From Mycobacterium lepraemurium (GTDB lineage: Bacteria > Actinomycetota > Actinomycetes > Mycobacteriales > Mycobacteriaceae): a DNA stretch of 64,000 nucleotides. Below, one piece after another: positions 58,288 to 64,000 of the stretch (position 1 is its first letter; every line of letters begins with the position of its first letter). The position numbers and the translations under genes are program-made. The DNA is taken from contig CP021238.1 of assembly GCA_002291465.1 (NCBI GenBank), forward strand, positions 3,224,001 to 3,288,000, written 5' to 3'. Below the pieces are notes generated by a model that saw only the letters and a list, made by a program, of their open reading frames with translations, was not told the DNA's origin and did no database searches.

Positions 58288-58906
58288 GTCGGCCGACCAG
58301 GTCGTCGCGGGCAGACTTAGCCTGCTCGGGCGTCAACAACGGATTCGAATAGATGTCGACCAGGATGGCCGCGACCCGCAGATCGCCCTGCTCTGTGCTG
58401 ATGTCCACGCCCAGGCCGAGCGAGATGTGTTGCCGCAGCAGCGGTATGGCAAGAGCCATTGCGGTGATGAGGGTGGCGCGCGACTTGGCGTCGACATCGG
58501 CGGGCTCAGCACGATGTTCATCGGCCGAGGCAAGCCATTCCTCGGTCATCGACACCAGCGCGTCGAACAACTCACCGGCGCCGCCCTCAACCAGGGTGCG
58601 GGTGATGTAGTCCTGGTATTGGCCGACAGGAATACGGGCTGAAACGTAGTCCACGTCACCGCGTTTGGCGTTGTCCTGCACCTGGGCGTTGAGGTCGCGC
58701 ATGGTTTTGCCGAGGTAGTCGTCGCAGGCTTGACGAAGCTCCTGCTTGGAGCCGAAGTGGTGCCGCAGCAGCCCGGACGACACCCCTGCCGCCCCGGCGA
58801 TGCTGCGGTTGGTCGCCCCTTCGTATCCCTTTTCGCCGAACTTGCGCAGCGCCGCGTGCCTGATGCGGGCGCGGGCGGTGAGATCGTCGGGATCTGTCGT
58901 GGTCAT
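58214..58906 (-). CDS. TetR-family regulator, divergent from a methyltransferase
   Basis: 230 residues from 58906 (MTTTDPDDLTARARIRHAAL). HTH region at about 13-57: LRKFGEKGYEGATNRSIAGA, AGVSSGLLRHHFGSKQELRQ. C-terminal helical ligand domain with GQYQDYITRTLVEGG. The last 24 residues are antisense to nuoN and Pro/Arg/Ala-rich (AAAGPPDRPGRAVAAG), probably not selected as protein. The 18-bp palindrome at 58935-58952 in the divergent promoter is almost certainly its operator, controlling itself and the methyltransferase. Confidence 0.85.
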   Translation of the reverse strand: MTTTDPDDLTARARIRHAALRKFGEKGYEGATNRSIAGAAGVSSGLLRHHFGSKQELRQACDDYLGKTMRDLNAQVQDNAKRGDVDYVSARIPVGQYQDYITRTLVEGGAGELFDALVSMTEEWLASADEHRAEPADVDAKSRATLITAMALAIPLLRQHISLGLGVDISTEQGDLRVAAILVDIYSNPLLTPEQAKSARDDLVGRLSAAAGPPDRPGRAVAAGRRPAPR

Positions 58907-58934
58907 TGCCTCAGACTACACGATTGGACAATAA

Positions 58935-58952
58935 ACTATACATATGTATAGT
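58935..58952. promoter_or_regulatory. 18-bp perfect palindrome, probable TetR operator
   Basis: ACTATACATATGTATAGT, fully symmetric about 58943/58944, is 28 bp from the TetR start and 32 bp from the methyltransferase ATG. A pure A/T-rich palindrome in a divergent TetR-target intergenic space is the standard layout for such regulators and overlaps likely -10 elements of both promoters. Confidence 0.8.
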
Positions 58953-58984
58953 CGAGGGAAACCGGAGTTTAGGGAGGCACAGAT

Positions 58985-59812
58985 ATGGGAATTGACACCA
59001 GCGCCATCACCCCGGAGGAAGAGACCGCATTTTTGACGTTGCAGGCCCGCGCGATCAACAACGGGTGGGCACGCCCCATCCTGCCCGACCCAGGTGCCGC
59101 CGATGCCGTGACAAAGATCGACTACGACTTCGACGGCCTGGGGGTCGTGACGCCCGTCATTTGTCAAACATCCCTGCGCGCAAAACTTCTCGACGACCGG
59201 GTGCGCGCGTTCATCGCCCAACACGCCGATGCCGTGGTGGTCGATCTGGGCGGGGGGCTCGACGACGGGTACGCCCGTGTCAATCCGCCGGACACAGTCG
59301 ACTGGTACAGCGTCGAGCTGCCCGGGCTGGCGGCCCTGCGCGACAAGGTGATGCCACCGGGACCTCACGAACACACCATCGGAATCTCCGTGACCGACCC
59401 CGAGTGGATATCGGCGATTCCGGCGGACCGCCCCGCCATCGTCATCGCCGACGGATTGTTCCCCTTCCTCAACAAGGAGCAGATCATCGCGGTGATGCGC
59501 GCGATCACCGATCACTTCCCCGCCGGACAGCTGGCGTTCAACGACTACGGACGCATGGTGATTGGCGTGTGTATCTCAAAGTTGTTCCCGCAGCGGATGT
59601 TCAAGAAGGTGAACCAGCTCCGTGCGTTCGAGGGCTACAACGACCCGCACACGCCGGAACGCTGGAACCCCAAACTCACCGTCGAGGAGACCAGCCCGGC
59701 GAGTGTGCTCGAGGTGGACCTGTTTCCGACGTGGTTGCGGATCGCGACACGGATGGCGGGGTGGAGCAAGCGGACGGCACGATCCGCGCGCAGCCTGAGG
59801 TTCAGCTTTTAG
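58985..59812 (+). CDS. Leucine carboxyl methyltransferase (LCM/PPM-like) family protein
   Basis: 275 residues from ATG 58985, ribosome site GGGAGG. SAM-fold of the mycobacterial LCM/O-methyltransferase type: an N-terminal TLQARAINNGWARP, motif I DAVVVDLGGGLDDGYARVN, motif II WYSVELPGLAALRDKV, and IVIADGLFPFLNKEQIIAVM. In other bacteria some such proteins work in polyketide or aromatic O-methylation; substrate here unknown. Divergent from a TetR gene with a shared operator, so it is probably induced by a xenobiotic-like ligand. Intact. Confidence 0.8.
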   Translation: MGIDTSAITPEEETAFLTLQARAINNGWARPILPDPGAADAVTKIDYDFDGLGVVTPVICQTSLRAKLLDDRVRAFIAQHADAVVVDLGGGLDDGYARVNPPDTVDWYSVELPGLAALRDKVMPPGPHEHTIGISVTDPEWISAIPADRPAIVIADGLFPFLNKEQIIAVMRAITDHFPAGQLAFNDYGRMVIGVCISKLFPQRMFKKVNQLRAFEGYNDPHTPERWNPKLTVEETSPASVLEVDLFPTWLRIATRMAGWSKRTARSARSLRFSF

Positions 59813-59868
59813 CGCCTTCCGCGCGTCGGGGGTGCGGCTCCGTTGCGTCGTGCGGCCGGCGCCGGCGG

Positions 59869-60308
59869 TCAGCTCAGGAACGGCCGGATGGCCAGCAGGT
59901 AGATCGCCAGCGCCCCCAGCGGGGCAAGCAGCAGCAGCCACGGCAGCTGCAGCGGAAACGACGTCGCCACCAGACCGGCGAAGCTAAACCCCACCGCCAC
60001 AACGGCGGTCGTGCGGCTACCCAGGATCACCGGGACGGGCGTGCCGACCGCGTGGCGGCACACCAGGTAGGCGGTGGCGCACAACCCGGACAGCGCGACG
60101 CACGCCGGCGGAGGGTTCGACGTCAGGACAGTCACGGCCGCCAGCAGCACGGCAATGGTTGCGGCGGGCCGCAATACGGTATCCGCCGCGACCGCGATCA
60201 GGGCCGCGGCCGCCGATTCCGGCCGGCCGCCGGGGCCAATCCGACCATGAGCAAACCGAACCCGTGCGCTCCCACCCGCGCCGGCAGATTGGTTCGGCCG
60301 CTATCCAC
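59869..60308 (-). pseudogene. Small integral membrane protein (Rv3162c-like), frameshifted
   Basis: GTG 60306-60308 overlaps the end of the DUF58 gene by 8 bp. The frame gives VDSGRTNLPARVGAHGFGLL MVGLAPAAG-like sequence, then at about 60221-60230 the continuation (PESAAAALIAVAADTVLRPA, three to four further helices, ending LLAIRPFLS at 59869) lies one frame away. One base added or lost in the GGCCGGCC tract explains it. Conserved third gene downstream of moxR3 in M. tuberculosis. Function unknown; it probably assembled with the DUF58 and MoxR proteins at the membrane. Confidence 0.65.
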
Positions 60309-61521
60309 GCAGCCTCCCTCGGACCCGGCGGCGGCGACCAGGCAGCACACCCATCGGCTGTTCCAAACCTCGGTCGCCCGGCCACCACACGATGTCCACA
60401 CCGACGGTGGCCATGTCGCGGTACATCGCCGAGCGCTGCAGCGCCCACATCCGATCCACCAGCGGATCCTGTTCGTCCTCGAACGGCGAACCCCCCCCCC
60501 CCAGGATGTCGACCGCCAGCACGACGTGGCCACGCCGGCGCAGATCGATGAGGGCGAGGGCGGATTCGGTGTAGAGCAGGGTGGAGAACGCGATGACGAT
60601 TGCCCCGGCGGGCACCGCCACGCGCGACGCCAACGTGCCGGTGGTGTGCTCGAATCCGGCGCCAGCGGCCAGCACGGTGTCGAGCACCCGGTAGAACTGG
60701 CGTTGCCCGATATCGGCGCCGAGCCAGCGCGGGCGGTTGCCGCCCAGGGCGACGATCCCGGCCCGATCACCGTGCCGCAGCGCGGTTTGCACCACCTGCA
60801 CCGCGCCCCGCACGATGCGCTCGGTGGCCTGCGTCGCCGGACCCGCCGGTTGCCGGTATCCGTCGATCAGCACCACCACGTCGGCCGCGCGGTCGGTCAG
60901 CCGCTGGGTCACGTGCAGCTGGCGGCGGCGCGCGCTCACCGCCCAATTCACTGCGCGCAGTTGGTCTCCGGGCACGTAGGGGCGAATGTCGGCGTATTCC
61001 ACGCCGGGCCTGACATGCCGGGTCAGGTGGGCGCCCAGCCGGTCCAGCAGCTCGGTGTGCGGGATCGGCGTCGGCTGCGGCGGCGTGAGCGGAAACACGA
61101 TCACCTCGGCGGCGTCCACCAGCGCGGTCCCGCTCAACAACCCGCCGCGGGCCAGCACGTCCACCCGCGCCGCGACGTGGTAGCGGCCCCAGCGCTGCGC
61201 GGTGGCCCGCACGGTTTTGCCGTGGCCCGAATCGGATTCGCCGACCTGCAGTTCCATTCCCTCGACGGGCGGAACCGTCAGCCGGACCACGCACGGGCCC
61301 TGCTCTTCGGTCACCCACACCGTCACGTGCGCCGGCTCGCCCTCGAAGCAGCGCTGCGTGTCGGGCTCGGCGTGCACGGCGACCGCCGGCACACGTGGCT
61401 GCCAGCTGATCGTGCCCAGCACCCCGAGCAGCGGCGCGGCGAAAACGATCAGCTGCCACCGGGCGCCGATCACGGCCGCGGCCAACGCGAACGCCGCGCA
61501 GGTGGCCATCGCCCGCGTCAA
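60301..61521 (-). CDS. DUF58-domain membrane protein (Rv3163c-like), N-terminus damaged
   Basis: 406 residues from TTG 61519-61521. Two N-terminal helices (CAAFALAAAVIGARWQLIVF), a beta domain, then the DUF58 / vWA-like region with GVEYADIRPYVPGDQLRAVN and a MIDAS-type DxxxS-like VVVLIDGYRQ. The normal start is probably the ATG at 61575-61577, which overlaps the moxR3 stop. From it, one base is missing near 61565 and a TAG at 61525-61527 interrupts FRWRA-ELTR (Ser codon expected). Only the first 18 or so codons are affected, so translation from the TTG could still give a near-complete protein. A 12-base G tract lies within the gene. Partner of MoxR ATPases. Confidence 0.65.
   Translation of the reverse strand: MTRAMATCAAFALAAAVIGARWQLIVFAAPLLGVLGTISWQPRVPAVAVHAEPDTQRCFEGEPAHVTVWVTEEQGPCVVRLTVPPVEGMELQVGESDSGHGKTVRATAQRWGRYHVAARVDVLARGGLLSGTALVDAAEVIVFPLTPPQPTPIPHTELLDRLGAHLTRHVRPGVEYADIRPYVPGDQLRAVNWAVSARRRQLHVTQRLTDRAADVVVLIDGYRQPAGPATQATERIVRGAVQVVQTALRHGDRAGIVALGGNRPRWLGADIGQRQFYRVLDTVLAAGAGFEHTTGTLASRVAVPAGAIVIAFSTLLYTESALALIDLRRRGHVVLAVDILGGGGSPFEDEQDPLVDRMWALQRSAMYRDMATVGVDIVWWPGDRGLEQPMGVLPGRRRRVRGRLRG
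60491..60502 (+). repeat. Mononucleotide C12 tract inside the DUF58 gene
   Basis: Twelve consecutive C on the plus strand (G12 on the coding strand) encode four Gly in DILGGGGSPFED. The frame is open at this length. Long homopolymers are slippage-prone and can switch a gene on and off. Confidence 0.9.
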
Positions 61522-61573
61522 TTCCTAAGCTCGCCAGCGGAACTCGGCCGAACGGGGTGCGGTCGCGCCGCGC

Positions 61574-62550
61574 TCATCCGGTTTGCCCGGGCCCGGCGCC
61601 GGTGCGGGGCACCGGCAGCCGGTGCAGCAGCTCGCCGATCACGTCGGCGCCCTGGATCTTGCGCACCCACATCTCCGGGCGCAGGGTGATCCGGTGCGCG
61701 ACGGCCGCGGTGGCCAGCGCCTTGACATCCTCGGGGATCACATAGTCGCGGCCGAGCAGCAGCACCCGGGCGCGGGCCAGCTGCACCAGGTCCAGTTCGG
61801 CGCGCGGGCTGGCGCCCACCGCGACCTGCGGGTGGTGCCGGGTGGCGTTGGCCAGCGAGACCACATAGTGCAACACGTCCTCGTGCACCGTCACCTGCTC
61901 GACCGATTCGCGCATCGCCAGCAGGTCGTGCGCGTCGACGACCTGGTTGACCCCGGTTCGGGCGAACCGCGTTCCAGGCGCCGGCGCAGCATCGACGTCT
62001 CGTCCCGTTCGGACAGGTAGCGCAGCTCCAGCCGGATCGCGAACCGGTCCAGCTGCGCCTCGGGCAGCGGGTAGGTGCCCTCGTACTCGATCGGCTTGTC
62101 GGTGGCCAGCGCGATGAAAGGCTTTGGCAGCCGGTGTGTTTCGCCGTCGATGCTGACCTGGCCTTCGGCCATCGCCTTCAGCAGCGCCGCCTGCGTCTTC
62201 GGCGGGGTGCGGTTGATCTCGTCGGCCAGCAACAGGTTGGTGAAGATGGGCCCGGCCCGGAACGCGAAGCGGCCCGACTGCATGTCGTAGATCGTCGAGC
62301 CGAGCAGGTCGGTGGGCAGCAGGTCGGGGGTGAATTGCACGCGGGTGAATTGCAGGCCCAGCGCGGCAGCGAAGGACCGCGCGATCAGCGTCTTGCCCAG
62401 TCCCGGCAGGTCTTCGATGAGGATGTGGCCGCGGGCCAGAACCGCGGTGAGGATCAGCCGCAGCGCGGAGCGTTTCCCCACCACCACGCGTTCTATCTCG
62501 TCGAGAATCGCCTCGCAGTGTGCGGTCGTGGTTGCGGCCGGCAGAGTCAT
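61574..62550 (-). pseudogene. moxR3: MoxR-family AAA+ ATPase, one-base deletion near the 3' third
   Basis: From ATG 62548-62550 (MTLPAATTTAHCEAILDEIE). MoxR motifs are intact in the first two thirds: VVVGKRSALRLILTA, Walker A EDLPGLGKTLIARS, FTPDLLPTDLLGS, Walker B LLLADEINRTPPKTQAALLK, and LATDKPIEYEGTYPLPEAQL. After GSPEPG at 61951-61954 a run of four G (coding strand) is one short. The remaining lid domain (NQVVDAHDLLAMRESVEQV, DYVIPEDVKALATAAVAHRI) is in another frame to TGA 61574-61576. The gap of 977 bp is one base short of a whole codon number. MoxR ATPases act as chaperones for vWA partners such as the DUF58 protein next door. Confidence 0.8.
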
Positions 62551-62569
62551 GGTCGGATCGCGCCCCCTG

Positions 62570-63755
62570 TCATACCTGGTCCAGCTTTCGCAGAATCTCT
62601 TCCAGCGCCGCGCGTCCCGGGCCGGGCTGGGCCCACCAGTGCGGGTGACGTTGTTGGGGTTGACCCACTCCCACAGTTCGGCGCCGAAGAGCATCTGCCC
62701 GGTCGCCTGGAAGAACGCCGGGTCCTTGGCTTGCCGTTGGCCGGTTGCGATCGCGTAGCGGCGGGCGAGCATCGGGCGCAGGTGCCGGTCCCAGTCGGCC
62801 CGGGTGGACTCCGACCACCGGATCGTCGTCTCGGCAGCCGCAAACCAGCGGCGCAGCGAATCGCCGAGATCGTCGTTCATCACGTGCGGGCTGAACCGCG
62901 CCTCGGTGAACAGGTTCACCAGCTGGACGGCGTTGTCGGCGTGCAGCGCATGGTGTTCCACCGCACGGGCCAGCACCTCGCTGGGGGTGTCGAAGTCCTG
63001 CGGCAGGGCGCCGGGAACGTGCGCCAGTTCGCGTTCCATCGCAGCGTAGCAGGCGATGATGGCCTCGCGTGGGTCGCGGCGCAGGTCGGCCATCTCGGCC
63101 AATCCGCGTTCGGCCGCACGCGCCAGCGACTCCGAATATGGTTGTGGCGCTGGGTTTTCGGCCGGTTTGTCGGGGACGGCCGGCGCCCACGACCGCCACC
63201 GGCGCCGCGCGCCGGCCACCGCTGCGGCGACGACCATCAACAGCATCGCGACGGTGCTGGCGAGCAGGATGCCCAGCGTGTCCTGCGACCCGTCGCGCGG
63301 ACGCTGCGGGTGCTGCGGCGGCGGTGCCGGGAGTGCCGCCGGGTGCGGTGGCGGCGACGCACCGATGCCGGGCGGCGGGGCGGGCGCGAGCCCGTGCGAC
63401 GCGAACAGCCGGGCCAACAGCATCACGATCAGCAGCCAGGCCACGATCACGCCGAGCCCGATCAGCAACACCCGCCAGGTCGGGCGGCCCCTGCCGGCGC
63501 CCAGCGCCTCCGACAGCGCGCCGGCGGGCGGAGCCGGCGCCCGCGGGTCCTTCAACCGCGCGACGATCGAGACCGCGATCAGCGCCAGCGTCACCGCAAG
63601 GATGGCCACCACCAGGCCCAGCGCCGCCCGGCCGCCCGCCTCGCTGCGCGTCGCGTCGTGTTGGGCGGGCAGGAACCCGCGCAGGGCGGCGGCGACCACG
63701 AGCAACAGAACGTCAGGGCGACGACCCGCCCTGTCGGCTTGTCCATCCCGGGCAT
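62570..63755 (-). pseudogene. DUF4129-domain membrane protein upstream of moxR3, two frameshifts
   Basis: From ATG 63753-63755 (MPGMDKPTGRVVALT). Near 63708 a base is missing, after which helices LLLVVAAALRGFLPAQ, ALGLVVAILAVTLALIAVSI, VLLIGLGVIVAWLLIVMLLA and LGILLASTVAMLLMVVAAAV follow. The DUF4129 region is then seen (YAAMERELAHVPGALPQDFD, DTPSEVLARAVEHHALH). Near 62640 a second base is missing (NNVTRHWWAQPG expected), and the true end EEILRKLDQV with TGA 62570-62572 is in the other frame. Because of this shift the ORF reads straight into moxR3, giving an artificial fused frame. DUF4129 proteins are transglutaminase-linked membrane proteins that accompany MoxR/DUF58 operons. Confidence 0.7.
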
Positions 63756-63904
63756 CGGCACACCACTCGACCGGTTGCCTGCCGCTGGTGCAGCACTGGC
63801 TTTGCTCATACTTGCACGTCAGGCGGTCCCGGGGCCCAGAACCGCCCGCACCGCTTATGCACAGTTGGCGGTTCATCCACAGATTGGCCGCGGACCGATA
63901 CTGT

Positions 63905-63920
63905 TCGAACACCTGTTCTA
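63905..63920 (+). promoter_or_regulatory. LexA (SOS) box-like site before the last gene
   Basis: TCGAACACCTGTTCTA matches the mycobacterial SOS consensus TCGAAC-n4-GTTCGA with a single mismatch in the right arm. It is 13 bp upstream of the GTG at 63933. In M. tuberculosis several 13E12 (DUF222/HNH) genes carry such LexA sites directly before their starts. Confidence 0.6.
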
Positions 63921-63932
63921 TACGGTGGTGGC

Positions 63933-64000
63933 GTGGGCGCTTTCCTGTCATCGGAACAGGCGCGGCAGCGCATCACCGCCGCGCTCGACGCGATCGACGC
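63933..64000 (+). CDS. 5' end of a gene cut by the window edge, possibly DUF222/13E12 HNH endonuclease
   Basis: Only 22 codons are visible from GTG 63933: VGAFLSSEQARQRITAALDA IDA-type sequence. A helical start with ALDAIDA is compatible with the DUF222 (13E12 repeat) family, and the LexA-like box just upstream supports this, but the fragment is too short to be sure. It is divergent from the DUF4129 gene. Confidence 0.35.
   Translation, partial: MGAFLSSEQARQRITAALDAID

Noticed and set aside
61891..63951. Single 686-codon protein joining DUF4129 and MoxR domains
   Set aside because: The junction residues are out-of-frame Arg/Trp-rich sequence, while the expected DUF4129 end with its own TGA (62570) exists one frame away; the fusion is a product of a one-base loss near 62640.

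Overview
The window is a high-G+C (roughly two thirds G+C by eye) actinobacterial chromosome segment that is clearly mycobacterial. It has PPE genes, a tmRNA tag of the mycobacterial type, and a gene order that follows the Mycobacterium tuberculosis stretch Rv3099c-Rv3106 (smpB, ftsX, ftsE, Rv3103c, mscS-like, prfB, fprA) and then Rv3134c-Rv3164c (universal stress protein, two PPE genes, hisN, fadE24, fadE23, fadB4, Rv3143, nuoA-N, Rv3162c, Rv3163c, moxR3). The most striking property is decay. About 20 of roughly 60 protein genes carry single-base indels or in-frame stop codons, whereas the 14-gene nuo operon, smpB-ftsX-ftsE-prfB, fprA and fadE24-fadE23-fadB4 are clean. This suggests a slow grower undergoing reductive evolution, for example a host-restricted relative of the M. 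avium complex such as M. lepraemurium. That species guess is an inference; sequencing error is the alternative.

Layout. 1-9.3 kb: an accessory region with a decayed DUF2236 gene, a DUF732 exported protein, a phospholipase D, a PhyH dioxygenase, a serine hydrolase, an M15 peptidase, decayed DUF2505, glycosyltransferase and methyltransferase genes, and a small lower-G+C island of two immunity-like genes that abuts the 3' end of the tmRNA gene. 9.37-18.5 kb: ssrA (tmRNA), a decayed maleylpyruvate-isomerase-like gene, a decayed TPR membrane protein, an AAA ATPase, a shortened EamA transporter, then the minus-strand operon prfB-mscS-Rv3103c-ftsE-ftsX-smpB. 18.6-25.5 kb: fprA, a PPOX-fold protein, a group III truncated globin, a broken tandem universal stress protein, a badly broken quinol nitric oxide reductase (norB) and a slipin fusion. 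25.9-28.7 kb: two PPE pseudogenes and a broken membrane protein. 28.7-33.4 kb: hisN, then fadE24-fadE23-fadB4 behind a perfect 24-bp palindrome.

33.4-42.1 kb: a tightly overlapping catabolic operon. Its first half encodes a homogentisate-dioxygenase-like cupin (broken), an alpha/beta hydrolase, a CaiB-type CoA transferase, an HMG-CoA-lyase-like aldolase and a TetR regulator. Its second half encodes an acyl-CoA dehydrogenase (broken), an APH-type kinase (broken) and a small DUF6285 protein. This trio has the composition of the LvaC-LvaA-LvaB / ACAD10-ACAD11 system that removes the hydroxyl of 4-hydroxyacyl-CoA by phosphorylation. SnoaL-like and broken YceI genes follow.

42.1-58.3 kb: an atypical response regulator (Rv3143-like) and the complete type I NADH dehydrogenase operon nuoA-N, with stop/start overlaps almost throughout. 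58.2-64 kb: a TetR gene and a divergent LCM-type methyltransferase sharing an 18-bp perfect palindrome, the decayed Rv3162c-Rv3163c-moxR3-DUF4129 cluster, and the start of a gene behind a LexA-like box at the right edge.
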